From Phycisphaeraceae bacterium (lineage in GTDB: Bacteria > Planctomycetota > Phycisphaerae > Phycisphaerales > UBA1924), in the NCBI GenBank assembly GCA_019636795.1, contig JAHBWW010000001.1:496001-560000 (forward strand): DNA of 64,000 nt. The letters are read 5' to 3'. Position 1 is the first letter of the stretch. Each line of letters begins with the position of its first letter. Position numbers and translations under genes: made by a program. Below the pieces are notes generated by a model that saw nothing but the letters and a program-made list of their open reading frames with translations, made no database searches and was not told the DNA's origin. Below, piece after piece: positions 8,956-17,257 of the stretch.

Positions 8956-10065
8956 ATGAATCCGCCGGTCACGGTTGTGGTGATCCAATCGCTGAGTTAC
9001 ACGGGAACCACATGGCTGAATCTTGTGCTGGGTTCGCACAAGGATGCTTTCGCGCTCGGCCCATGTGACCGTCCATTTTCGCTGGATGTGTCGAAGGCGG
9101 CTGAGGCATGCCGGGTTCATGGCGCGGAGTGTGCGTTCTGGCCTGAGTTTTACAGGACATTGGGCAACAAGAACTTCTTTGTACACCTATCGCGGGTATC
9201 GGGCAAGCGGGTCATCGTAACGAACAACCCCCTGCCAAATGGGGCAGGGCGGGCGCTGAACCACCCGGACATCGTTGTCAAACCGATCGACTTGGTGCGC
9301 GATGGGCGCGGGGTGGCGTGGAGCTATGCGCACAAGCACCCTAATGAGTCGTTTTTCGATGGCGTCAAGAATTGGCTCACGCCTGCGATGGAAGGGATGG
9401 AGTGCGATCCGGGCAGTTCGGACCGGTTATTTCTGCGGTATGAAGACATACTTGCGGACCAGGTCGGGATGCTCAGTAACGTGGGGAGGTTTGTGGGGCT
9501 TGAGTATGACGACTCTGCTTTGAGGTTCTGGGAGCACGACCATCATGCGGCTGCGGGCAATGCAGGGCCGGTGTTCATGATCAAGCTTCACCAGGGGCTG
9601 CCGCTGCCGGGGTTTGCGCGTGATCGGGAGTTCTATCAGGAACAGTATGACAAGGCGCGAGCAAACCCGGAACACCAGTTTGAATCGGAACGGTGGCGAT
9701 TGCAGTTGACGCCCCGCGAGTTGTTTGTGTTCGAGTATTTTTGCGGGCGTGTGAACGCGAAGCTTGGGTATGAGCCGAGTCGATTTACGCTCGAAGAGGT
9801 ACGCGAGTTCAGCGCGGAGCTGAAGCTCGCGCTGGAGTTGCCGCCGGAGGATGAGGTTCCGTCGCGTGATCGCGCTACACCATCGCGAGCCGCAGATCAC
9901 CATGCAGTCGCGGCGTCGGCGATCGATGCGTCCGGTACGATGAGCGCGCACCAGTACGAGCAGCCGGTGGGGGTCAAGCCGCGCATCGCGGCGATAGCGG
10001 TTGTTGTGTTTGCACTGGCCATCGGTCTTGTGTCGATCATGGCTGCGACGGGAGTGTTCGGATGA
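8956..10065 (+). CDS. Sulfotransferase with C-terminal membrane anchor
   Basis: A 369-aa protein. The N-terminal TGTTWLNLVLGSHKD is a PAPS 5'-phosphosulfate loop of the sulfotransferase superfamily, and IDLVRDGRGVAWSY matches the 3'-phosphate-binding motif (basic residue, Asp, Gly, Arg). A Gly/Ala/Asp-rich linker (about residues 295-340) leads to one hydrophobic helix (IAAIAVVVFALAIGLVSIMA) in the last 25 residues, so it is probably tail-anchored with the catalytic domain in the cytoplasm. A strong GAGGAGAAGG precedes the ATG. The stop overlaps the next start (ATGA). It heads the rightward glycan unit and is the second sulfotransferase of the cluster, on the opposite strand from the fusion protein. 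The acceptor is unknown. Confidence 0.82.
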   Translation: MNPPVTVVVIQSLSYTGTTWLNLVLGSHKDAFALGPCDRPFSLDVSKAAEACRVHGAECAFWPEFYRTLGNKNFFVHLSRVSGKRVIVTNNPLPNGAGRALNHPDIVVKPIDLVRDGRGVAWSYAHKHPNESFFDGVKNWLTPAMEGMECDPGSSDRLFLRYEDILADQVGMLSNVGRFVGLEYDDSALRFWEHDHHAAAGNAGPVFMIKLHQGLPLPGFARDREFYQEQYDKARANPEHQFESERWRLQLTPRELFVFEYFCGRVNAKLGYEPSRFTLEEVREFSAELKLALELPPEDEVPSRDRATPSRAADHHAVAASAIDASGTMSAHQYEQPVGVKPRIAAIAVVVFALAIGLVSIMAATGVFG

Positions 10066-12077
10066 CGCGGGTAACGAGCGATCCGGCGAGTCAGATTCGC
10101 CCTTATTGCGTGGTGGACAGCGGGCGCAGTGAGAGCGATGTGCTGTCGCAGATCAACCTGAGTTGTTTTGAGTGCTATGGCCCAGACTCGCGTGTGGGGC
10201 CGCACCCGGATAGAGGTCGTGTGACCGTCGATGTGCTGGCGCAGTACGAGAAGCTGATTCGCGAACTGGCATCGATTCCGCATCTGGTCTTCGTGCCTCA
10301 CACCGAACTGAACGACTACGGGTGTCCTGCGGACAAGATCGTGTGTTCGATTCGGCACGACGTGGACGCGGATATTCGCGCAGCGGTCGCCGAGGCCGAG
10401 ATCGAGCAACGCTACGGCGCTCGAACGAGTTACTACATTCTGCATACCGCGCCGTACTACGGCTCGTGGATCGATGGCGAGCATCGTCGCAATGGATGCA
10501 TGGCTCGGTTGTATCGACAGATTCAGGATATGGGTCACGAGATTGCGCTGCACACCGATCCGCTGCACTTGTATCAGAACATGTATCTCGATGGCGCGCA
10601 GGCCGTGCGCGAGGAGATCGCGTGGCTGCGGGAGCAGGGTCTGAAGATCACAGGCACCGTTGCGCACAACTCGGCCCCGATTTATGGCATCGAGAACTTC
10701 GCGATTTTCAAGGGTAAGAACCGCAAAGGCCTGGCGCTGGGCTCGCGAGGAGAACCCGGCGATGAACTTGTCGATGAGGTTGTGCACGAAGGGAAATGGG
10801 CTCCGCTCGGTGTGCTCGATGAGCGAGAACTTGGCCTGACATATGAAGGTAACGACTTCTTCCGCCGCAAGGACATTCGCATCGAATACGGCGCGACACG
10901 ATATCTAAATCGTTGGCGGTGGGACGCGCACCTCAAGCGCTGGCGCGTGGCCAAGGATCCGAGCGAAGATCGATTTGTCGATCAGGAGCGCATGATCGAG
11001 GAAATCAAGGGCCTGCCCGGCGGCGTGTGGCTGATCCTGAACGTGCATCCGCTGTATTACGGATCGAGGGCGGTTGCCAAAGGTGCTCCACCGATGAAAC
11101 TTGATCGCGTTGCGACGCAGATCAACAAGGACTGGGGCTGGGAGACGCATGAGCCGAATACGGTGCAGGCGGCTCATGGAGAGCAGGCGGGCCAGGTCGA
11201 GTTTCAGTCAATCAACTACTCTGATGATCGTGGAATGCTTGATATTCCGCTGCCGACCGATGCCAATGGCGAGTGTCGTGTGCTGCTGCTTGGCGGGCGA
11301 AACATCGATGGGCTTGAGGTTGGAATTCCGGAGCACTGCCATCGGCAGGTTGGCGCGAGATTGAGCGAAGCGCTGGATAGACCTGTACGTGTGCGCAAGG
11401 CGGCATTCAGTGGAATGGGTCTGTGCCGACACTTCGCGTGGTGCGAGCGTGCGTTGGCCGAGCGTGAGCATGATGTGGTCATCATCGGGCTCGGGGCTGA
11501 TGAACTGGCAAACTCGCATCCTGCGCTCTGGTCACAGAGCACAGGGTTTGCGATCAAGCATCCGCCGGGGCGGTATCTGTGGACCGATGGCGAGGCAGTG
11601 GTAGTTGTAGATCGCTCACGCGGTGCTTGGATTCGTCGCTCAAGGCTTCGGGCGGCCGATTCCGCTCCTTCGCTTGCTGATCCTTCGACACTCAAAGGAA
11701 CTTCGACGAAGGATGTGGATGTGATCGGTCGATGCCTGTCGTATTACGCCGATCACGTCCGTGCAGCAGGCGCGACGCCGATTGCGATGCTGGTTGAGTG
11801 TGGCGAGGCTGCGGGTTACTGGAGTGACGCCGAGCAGGACAACCGGGCTGCGCATCGGCGGACACTGCGCGTTGTGCAGCCTTGGATTGAAGCTGCAGGG
11901 ATGGAGTTGATCGATCCGTATGCCTTGTATCTTGAACACAGTGGTGCTCCGACGCATTGGCGTGCGAGCAACACCTGGAGCCATACGGGCCACAGACTGG
12001 CGGCCAAGGCGATGTACAAAGTTTTGCATCCACTGTTGACAGCGAAGAAACTGGTCCCCGCTGGGGCGCAGTCGTGA
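10062..12077 (+). CDS. Polysaccharide deacetylase-like / SGNH-hydrolase-like fusion
   Basis: A 671-aa protein. Residues about 40-370 are a CE4-like domain with CSIRHDVDADIRA, MGHEIALHTDPLH and GTVAHNSAPIYG, paralogous to the protein at 6158-7327. From about residue 400 an alpha/beta domain follows (CRVLLLGGRNIDGL, VVIIGLGADELANS and, near the end, NTWSHTGHRLAAKAM). That order of strand, Gly-x-Ala/Asn-type block and C-terminal His resembles SGNH/GDSL esterases or acyltransferases, although the usual GDS nucleophile is not evident (GGRN occupies its place). It may remove and replace acyl groups on sugars; this is inference. The ATG overlaps the preceding stop (ATGA) and the stop overlaps the next gene (GTGA). 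Confidence 0.72.
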   Translation: MTRVTSDPASQIRPYCVVDSGRSESDVLSQINLSCFECYGPDSRVGPHPDRGRVTVDVLAQYEKLIRELASIPHLVFVPHTELNDYGCPADKIVCSIRHDVDADIRAAVAEAEIEQRYGARTSYYILHTAPYYGSWIDGEHRRNGCMARLYRQIQDMGHEIALHTDPLHLYQNMYLDGAQAVREEIAWLREQGLKITGTVAHNSAPIYGIENFAIFKGKNRKGLALGSRGEPGDELVDEVVHEGKWAPLGVLDERELGLTYEGNDFFRRKDIRIEYGATRYLNRWRWDAHLKRWRVAKDPSEDRFVDQERMIEEIKGLPGGVWLILNVHPLYYGSRAVAKGAPPMKLDRVATQINKDWGWETHEPNTVQAAHGEQAGQVEFQSINYSDDRGMLDIPLPTDANGECRVLLLGGRNIDGLEVGIPEHCHRQVGARLSEALDRPVRVRKAAFSGMGLCRHFAWCERALAEREHDVVIIGLGADELANSHPALWSQSTGFAIKHPPGRYLWTDGEAVVVVDRSRGAWIRRSRLRAADSAPSLADPSTLKGTSTKDVDVIGRCLSYYADHVRAAGATPIAMLVECGEAAGYWSDAEQDNRAAHRRTLRVVQPWIEAAGMELIDPYALYLEHSGAPTHWRASNTWSHTGHRLAAKAMYKVLHPLLTAKKLVPAGAQS

Positions 12078-13051
12078 ATGTGGAAGCGCTCGTCGAGCGT
12101 ACGCGCGCGACGCGGGACAGGATGCTCGAGAGCATGGTTGGCAGGCCGAGCGAGCAATCGGCTCGAGGGCACCTGCTCGGGTACGACACGGACGACAAGA
12201 TCCGTGGCTGGATCACGCTGTATAAGGATGCGGTGATTCCGTGCATTCGTTCGTTCGAGGGGTCTACGGGGCTTGATCTCGGATGTTGGTCAGGTCTCGG
12301 CACGAGCCTGCTGAGTGAGCTCGGGGCGCGGCGCGTGATCGGGGTAGATCTCAACGAGGATCTGATGGCATTTGCCGACGTGTGGTCGCGCGAGATGGAG
12401 TTTGATCGTGTCAGTTTTGCTTCCAATCCGGGCGGTGTCGTTCCGTTACGGGATGAGACGATGGATTGGGTGTATGTGAATCAGGTGTTCTGCAACATGC
12501 CACGCAGCGGTTTTGAGCAGGCGCTTGCGGAAATCGCGCGCGTGCTGCGCAGGGGCGGGCGACTGGTGCTGTGCGATTCAAATAATCCGCATTGCCCGGC
12601 AACGCTGGCGCGATTGGCGGCAGCGTATCGGGCGCGCGAGTTTGGCGCTGGCGATGAGTCAAAACCAGCCGGCCCCGTGTACAAGGAGCGTTGTCGATTC
12701 ATTCGGTCGCTGCTGCCCGACACGGATGATCGTACGATTGAGTTGCTTGCAGACAATACGTGTTACATGTGGGGGGATGAACTGTCGCGTGCAATTCACG
12801 CGTATGCGCATGCCGGGCAGATGCCTTCGAGTCGATTCATCGATGGATGCGCTCGTGCACCAGTCCAGCCATACTCGGGCATCCCGACCGGCAACGTGAC
12901 GGATCCATTCTGGTTTGCTGCGAGGCTCGAGGCGCTCGGTGTGTCAGTATCGATCAACACCGCAGCGGGAGAAGGCCCCGACGACCCGGCGGAGCTGCTC
13001 GATCTCTTGCGACAGAGTCAGTCGTTCTATGTGCTCGGGACGAAACGCTGA
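12074..13051 (+). CDS. SAM-dependent methyltransferase (class I)
   Basis: A 325-aa protein. GLDLGCWSGLGTSLL is motif I (the usual GxGxG has a Trp), RVIGVDLNEDLM is motif II, and MDWVYVNQVFCNMP with EIARVLRRGGRLVL are motifs IV and V of the methyltransferase fold. The GTG start at 12074 is preferred because it overlaps the stop of the preceding fusion gene as GTGA; upstream in-frame sequence lies inside that gene. It is the third and last gene of the rightward unit. It probably methylates a glycan or lipid-linked precursor; the substrate is unknown. Confidence 0.8.
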   Translation: MNVEALVERTRATRDRMLESMVGRPSEQSARGHLLGYDTDDKIRGWITLYKDAVIPCIRSFEGSTGLDLGCWSGLGTSLLSELGARRVIGVDLNEDLMAFADVWSREMEFDRVSFASNPGGVVPLRDETMDWVYVNQVFCNMPRSGFEQALAEIARVLRRGGRLVLCDSNNPHCPATLARLAAAYRAREFGAGDESKPAGPVYKERCRFIRSLLPDTDDRTIELLADNTCYMWGDELSRAIHAYAHAGQMPSSRFIDGCARAPVQPYSGIPTGNVTDPFWFAARLEALGVSVSINTAAGEGPDDPAELLDLLRQSQSFYVLGTKR

Positions 13052-13063
13052 GAATCAGCCGCA

Positions 13064-13900
13064 TCACCTGAGCTTTGCGAGCGCGGCAAGGCGCTTTGCG
13101 GTCGGCGGATGCGTCGCGAACATGCTTGTCAAACCTTTCGAGCCTGTGAACGGCTCGACGATGAAGAGGTTGTTCTGGGCAGGGTTCGGCTGCACAAGCG
13201 GGACGCGCTTCGAATACGACTCCAGTTTGGTCAGAGCGCTCATCAGACCATTGGGTGAGCCCGCGATAGCCGCACCCTCGGCATCCGCTGCGTACTCGCG
13301 CGTGCGGCTGATCATCGCTTGAATCAGCGCGGCACCCACAGCCGCAATGATCAGAACAACGATCGACACGAGCGGATTCACACCCTCGCGCCGACCACTC
13401 ATAAGCAGGAAGCCCCACTGCGCGACAAACGCGAGCGTACCCGCAATTGTTGCAGCGATCGTGGAGGTGAGAGTGTCGCGGTTCTTGATATGTGCCAGTT
13501 CGTGGGCTGCCACTCCTTCCAGTTCCATCGGGCTGAGCAGGTCGAGCGCACCTTGCGTGAATGCGACCGCAGCCTTCTTCGGGCTTCGTCCGGTGGCAAA
13601 GGCGTTCGGGGCCTGATGAGGGCAGAGGTAGACGCGAGGCATGGGCAGGTCGGCCTGCTGACGGAGGCGGTCGACCATGCGGTACACGTCGCCGCCGGTT
13701 TCGGGTGTGAGCTCGCGGCCTCGCATGGCTTTGATGGCGATCGTGTCCGAGAAGAAAAACGCGATCGAGTTGACAATCACGCCAAAGAACAGCGCGGGCC
13801 AGAGGAACTCGCGCCCGAGCATGCCACCAACAGCGACAAACACGCCCATCAGAGCGCCGAGCAGAATCGCGGTTTTGACTGAGTTCATGAATCCGTGCAT
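13064..13900 (-). CDS. htpX: HtpX-family membrane zinc metalloprotease
   Basis: A 278-aa M48B protease, the normal length for HtpX. Two N-terminal membrane segments (TAILLGALMGVFVAVGG and LFFGVIVNSIAFFFS) precede the zinc site HELAHIKN (HExxH). Two further hydrophobic segments follow, then SRTREYAADAEGA, which carries the third zinc ligand Glu. HtpX degrades misfolded membrane proteins with its active site facing the cytoplasm. Two starts are possible, ATG 13900 and ATG 13888; the second gives the usual short N-terminus. It is convergent with the methyltransferase at 12074 (12-bp gap) and not part of the glycan unit. Confidence 0.93.
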   Translation of the reverse strand: MHGFMNSVKTAILLGALMGVFVAVGGMLGREFLWPALFFGVIVNSIAFFFSDTIAIKAMRGRELTPETGGDVYRMVDRLRQQADLPMPRVYLCPHQAPNAFATGRSPKKAAVAFTQGALDLLSPMELEGVAAHELAHIKNRDTLTSTIAATIAGTLAFVAQWGFLLMSGRREGVNPLVSIVVLIIAAVGAALIQAMISRTREYAADAEGAAIAGSPNGLMSALTKLESYSKRVPLVQPNPAQNNLFIVEPFTGSKGLTSMFATHPPTAKRLAALAKLR

Positions 13901-14023
13901 GGCTTGCCTGAGATCGTTAACGCTTGAATTGTTTTATACGGTATCCGATTCCTTGTTCGGACATTGCCGGGTTCAGTTTCGCGGCGTACATGATGTGTAC
14001 TTGCAAATGGCGTACCGGGTTCA

Positions 14024-14908
14024 TCAGGGTTCCGGCACTGGGAGTGCGGGTTCATCGTGCCGATCTGGCAGAACATCATGTGTTTCGGTGTCGAATTTGG
14101 CTGCCGGGCGCGAGCTGGGCAGTGCCATACGGATGGCAGCCGCACCGAGCAGCACCGAGATGGCGACCTTGAGGAACGGGAGTTTGAGCTTGTGTGTGAG
14201 AATCGCGCCGATTCGAGCGCCAAAGACCGCGCCGAGTCCCATGGGTGCTGCCAGCACGACTGCGTCAATCCAGTGCTGCTGGTGTTCTGCGAGTGTGGAA
14301 AGTTTGAAAGCCGATCCGATGATCGCCGTCACCCACATAATGGCGGTGCTCGAAGCGATGGCCTGCCTGATTGGGATGCGAGCGAAGATCTGGAGCAACG
14401 GAACCATGACGATCCCGCCACCGATCCCGAGAAACCCGGCCATGAATCCCGTGATGGCACCGATGCATCCGAGCAACAAATTCCCGCCACGCTGCTGATC
14501 GGGCTTTGGCTCTTCGCGGCGTCGGGCGGCTGAAACGAGGTTCGCAGCACAGTAGCAAAGCAGAAAGATGACGAGCCCGGCCTTGGCGATTCGCCCCTCG
14601 AACTGGTTCGACGCAAAGACGCCCAGCAGAATGGTCACCGCCATCACGGGCAGGATGACTTTGACCAGATCCCTGCGCACGGCCTTGGCCTTTGCATGTT
14701 CACGACTCGAGAAGTACGCGACCACGACATTAACCAGCATCGCGGCTGCCATATAGAGATGATGTTCATTCTTGTCCGGGCCCGAATAGCCATAGATCAA
14801 GGCGAGCGCGGGGAGCATGATGATCGAGCCCCCGATGCCGGCAAGCCCGCCGACCACCCCGGCACTAAGCCCAATGAGCGAAGCTATCAGGATGTGCAGC
14901 AGTTCCAC
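14024..14908 (-). CDS. TauE/SafE family membrane permease
   Basis: About 294 aa with seven or eight hydrophobic helices. It shows the duplicated Gly-rich signatures of the TauE/SafE (DUF81) family: GVVGGLAGIGGSIIMLPAL near the N-terminus and GFMAGFLGIGGGIVMVPLL in the second half. These proteins export sulfite, sulfoacetate or related organic anions. The GTG at 14908 is chosen because GGAGG lies five bases upstream; a TTG at 14929 would add seven residues. The C-terminal 30 residues are Pro/Asp/His-rich and probably cytoplasmic. Neighbours give no clear hint of the substrate. Confidence 0.85.
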   Translation of the reverse strand: MELLHILIASLIGLSAGVVGGLAGIGGSIIMLPALALIYGYSGPDKNEHHLYMAAAMLVNVVVAYFSSREHAKAKAVRRDLVKVILPVMAVTILLGVFASNQFEGRIAKAGLVIFLLCYCAANLVSAARRREEPKPDQQRGGNLLLGCIGAITGFMAGFLGIGGGIVMVPLLQIFARIPIRQAIASSTAIMWVTAIIGSAFKLSTLAEHQQHWIDAVVLAAPMGLGAVFGARIGAILTHKLKLPFLKVAISVLLGAAAIRMALPSSRPAAKFDTETHDVLPDRHDEPALPVPEP

Positions 14909-15212
14909 ATTCGCCTCCAGAAGGGCCAATGGTAGCGGCGTGGGGAGAGGTATCCGCCGTGTCGCTTATCGGGCGCACAAATGACTGCGGGGTCAGAATT
15001 GTGACCGCCCACCCATTCAGGCGGTACAAACAGCCGTCTAGAGGGGCAAAAGAGCGCGAATTCCTGTCCGATTGGCGTGGATGGGCTAAAGTTCTGAGTA
15101 TTGGTTGGCTTGGCGGGACTTGTCATTCTGACGGGTTCAACCTGCCGTGAGCGTGGTGGGACATGCTTGCTGCAGGTGTCGGGTCAGCGACCCAAGGGAG
15201 GCTCGGAAGAGC
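14909..15212. other. Intergenic gap without a recognised gene
   Basis: About 300 bases between the divergent permease and 3D-domain genes. I see no convincing coding sequence, RNA gene, hairpin with T-run or paired -35/-10 elements. In-frame extensions of the 3D-domain gene reach into it (to 15147) but lack hydrophobic or conserved content. Confidence 0.4.
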
Positions 15213-15899
15213 ATGGCACAAGAGACGAAGAACGCCCGCCGATGGCGCGCGCACGCTGGGTACGCCCTCGAGCCGGTCGCCTGGGCAATGCTGTCTTTGC
15301 TCGTGGCGGGTTCGGCGATCGTGGTGAAAGAGCGCGGGTCAGTCCCGCCGATGGTGCGGCTCGAATCGAGTCATGACGCGGCACGGGTGAACACGGGGTC
15401 ACCTGGGCGCGAGGTGCATGCCGGATGGGTCACTGAGCCCGAGTTTGAGAGCGAGCCAGTGGCGGTTGACGCAACGCAGTTGAAGTCGCGCGACGTGCGG
15501 CCCGAGCACGGCGAGATCCGCTGGTTCGATGGACGCCCGGTTCGCCCGGCACGGACGGTCTGGATGAAGGTGACCGCCTATTCGCCGGATGCACGCTCAT
15601 GCGGTGCGTTTGCCGATGGCAAGACCGCCACGCTGCACTCGGTGTGGACCAATGCGATGCAGCTTGTCGCAGCGGACCCGCGCGTGCTGCCGTACGGCTC
15701 GATGCTGACGATTCCCGGCTATGCCGATGGCGAGATTGTGCCTGTGCTCGACTGCGGCGGCGCGATCAAGGGCAACCGTCTGGACGTGCTGTATTCGAAT
15801 CACACGCGAGCCAGAAAGTGGGGAGTGCAGCGTCTGGCCGTCACGGTGTGGGAATACGCCGACGGATTGCCCGCACCAAACCCGCGCAAGACGCGATAA
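15213..15899 (+). CDS. 3D-domain protein (cell-wall associated, signal-anchored)
   Basis: A 228-aa protein with one N-terminal hydrophobic segment (AWAMLSLLVAGSAIVV, about residues 23-38), a low-complexity linker, and a C-terminal 3D domain of about 110 residues. The 3D hallmarks are VTAYSPDARSCG, ADG.TA, VAADPRVLPYGSM and VLDCGGAIKGNRLDVLY, with the three conserved aspartates. The fold is the double-psi barrel shared with MltA and resuscitation-type muralytic proteins, so a role in peptidoglycan or periplasmic glycan turnover is likely; planctomycete walls are thin and the target is uncertain. The ATG at 15213 is chosen for the GGAGG/GGAAG just upstream and because the anchor follows directly. 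Confidence 0.82.
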   Translation: MAQETKNARRWRAHAGYALEPVAWAMLSLLVAGSAIVVKERGSVPPMVRLESSHDAARVNTGSPGREVHAGWVTEPEFESEPVAVDATQLKSRDVRPEHGEIRWFDGRPVRPARTVWMKVTAYSPDARSCGAFADGKTATLHSVWTNAMQLVAADPRVLPYGSMLTIPGYADGEIVPVLDCGGAIKGNRLDVLYSNHTRARKWGVQRLAVTVWEYADGLPAPNPRKTR

Positions 15900-15998
15900 A
15901 CCATCGCTCAAGCCTCACTCAACGCTCGATCAATCGGCCTCAGCGCGCTTCGAGTGCGTTGCTCATACAATCATCCCACGATTGCTCAGGAGCGCGCC

Positions 15999-16358
15999 AT
16001 GCCAACCGCAAAGGTCTATCGCTGGGATGACTTGCCGATCGACTCGCCCATGGCCAAGGTCGAGCGGCGCCGCGTCATCGGGCAGCAGATGATGATCTCG
16101 CAGATCTTTCTGCATCGCGGGTTCAGAGTCCCTTCGCATCATCACGTCAACGAGCAGTTCACGGTTGTGCTCTCGGGTGTCGTGCGCTTTGGTTTGGGCC
16201 AGGAAGGTTCAGCCGAACACCATGTCGTCGATGTCCGGGCGGGCGAAGTGCTGCATCTGCCGTCGGAGGTGTGGCACTCGGCCGAGGCGATCGAAGATGC
16301 CCACCTGTTCGACCTCTTCAGCCCGCCGAGCGAGCGGACCGGGATCGACGAGCGCTGA
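15999..16358 (+). CDS. Small cupin-domain protein
   Basis: A 119-aa single cupin. Motif 1 is seen as VPSHHHVNEQFTVVLSGVVRF (two or three metal-binding His and a Glu) and motif 2 as VLHLPSEVWHSAEAIED. This is a complete beta-barrel metal site of the type found in small cupins acting as isomerases, dioxygenases or sugar-binding proteins. The start at 15999 has a CAGGAG Shine-Dalgarno; the upstream in-frame ATG would add 15 non-conserved residues. It stands alone between the 3D-domain gene and the small DUF1328 gene. Its substrate cannot be inferred. Confidence 0.8.
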   Translation: MPTAKVYRWDDLPIDSPMAKVERRRVIGQQMMISQIFLHRGFRVPSHHHVNEQFTVVLSGVVRFGLGQEGSAEHHVVDVRAGEVLHLPSEVWHSAEAIEDAHLFDLFSPPSERTGIDER

Positions 16359-16403
16359 GCGACAGGTTCGAGTTTCGCACAATTTGACCAAGCGCGGCCT
16401 GGG

Positions 16404-16432
16404 TTGCCGTAAACCGTTGTATGTGCTAGACT
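16404..16432 (+). promoter_or_regulatory. Extended -10 promoter upstream of DUF1328 gene
   Basis: TTGCCG (16404-16409), a 17-base spacer and TAGACT (16427-16432), with TG one base before the -10 (TGCTAGACT). This fits a sigma-70-type extended -10 promoter and would start transcription about 35 bases before the gene at 16476. Confidence 0.55.
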
Positions 16433-16475
16433 TACGCCAGTTCAGGCAAAGACCCTGAACAGAAAAGGAGTCTCT

Positions 16476-16652
16476 ATGCTGTACTATGCAGTCGTATTCT
16501 TCATCATCGCGATCATCGCTGCGGTCTTTGGCTTTGGCGGCATCGCCGCCGGAGCGGCTGAAATTGCCAAGATCCTCTTCTTCCTGTTCCTGATTCTGTT
16601 CGTGATCTCGCTGATCATGGGCCTGGTGCGCGGGCGGCCGCCGAAGATTTGA
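16476..16652 (+). CDS. DUF1328 small membrane protein
   Basis: A 58-aa membrane peptide, [18 protein letters not shown] then [17 protein letters not shown], a second helix ([16 protein letters not shown]) and a short basic tail RGRPPKI. This matches the two-helix layout and central [10 protein letters not shown] segment of the DUF1328 (YtjA) family, which is normally 50-60 residues long. AAAGGAG lies six bases before the ATG and an extended -10 promoter stands upstream, so expression is likely. The function of the family is unknown; it is widespread and often stress-associated. The gene is too short for many automatic gene finders. Confidence 0.88.
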   Translation: MLYYAVVFFIIAIIAAVFGFGGIAAGAAEIAKILFFLFLILFVISLIMGLVRGRPPKI

Positions 16653-16874
16653 TGGAAGCGTCGGTCCGCAAGTGATGTGTACAGAGGCCTCGCGCGGGTA
16701 TTGGGCGAGGGTAGTGGTGCTGCGCACGCGCGAGGCTTAGGCTGGGGCTTGATGAAAGTCGATGTTTGCAAATCCAAACTTCTTCCGTGAGTCCTCGGGC
16801 TTAGCGGTCGCTGAATTCTGGGAGGCCGCCATTATGGTGATGGCGGGCAACACCCAGACTGAAAGGAGTTTCGG

Positions 16875-17051
16875 ATGGCAAAAGGAAGTAGCGGGAACTC
16901 GGGCGGTGGAGGCAAGGGCGGCGGTGGTGGGAAGTCTGGCGGGGGCGGGAAGCCTGGGGGCGGAGGCAAGGGTGGGGGTAACCCGAATTACCCGAGCACG
17001 ACGCCCAACCCGTCTGGACCCGGGCGCGGGAACACGCCAAAGGGCAAGTGA
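16875..17051 (+). CDS. Gly/Lys-rich small protein (hypothetical)
   Basis: A 58-codon reading frame. The ATG is preceded by AAAGGAG at 16862-16868, the same Shine-Dalgarno as the DUF1328 gene about 400 bases upstream. The product starts MAKGSSGNSGGGG, continues with lysines punctuating runs of glycine up to about residue 35, and ends with an Asn/Pro/Ser tail (NPNYPSTTPNPSGPGRG). It has no hydrophobic segment and should be unstructured and basic; a nucleic-acid- or polyanion-binding role is possible but unproven. Longer frames on both strands cover the same bases but lack a ribosome-binding site and have no recognisable content. It could still be non-coding. Confidence 0.55.
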   Translation: MAKGSSGNSGGGGKGGGGGKSGGGGKPGGGGKGGGNPNYPSTTPNPSGPGRGNTPKGK

Positions 17052-17057
17052 CTGATG

Positions 17058-17091
17058 ATCGCCGCCTGTGGGAAGCCGCGGGCGGCGGTTT
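17058..17091 (+). terminator. Possible terminator after Gly-rich gene
   Basis: CGCCGCC (17060-17066) pairs with GGCGGCG (17081-17087), extended by one wobble and one A-T pair, seven bases past the stop of the Gly-rich gene. Only a short T-run (TTT) follows, so termination is plausible but weak. Confidence 0.35.
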
Positions 17092-17257
17092 GATGAGAAG
17101 GAGCGCGCTGCCACACAACACAGGTCCAAGTGATGCGGCGGGAGCGTGTCAGTTTCGCAAGCGGGCTGGGCTCGTTGCAGCGGGGCGAACGACGACGGAA
17201 GTCCAAAGACGGACGCGTGTGGTATGGGGCAGGAAAATTTGGTGCTGCCCCGCCCCC

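Noticed and set aside
8809-9186. N-terminal extension of the sulfotransferase-methyltransferase fusion
   Set aside because: Arg/His-rich, overlaps the divergent sulfotransferase gene, and the PAPS loop begins right after ATG 8808.
16762-17055. 97-codon frame overlapping the Gly/Lys-rich gene
   Set aside because: No ribosome-binding site; the shifted frame at 16875 has a strong one and a coherent repeat composition.
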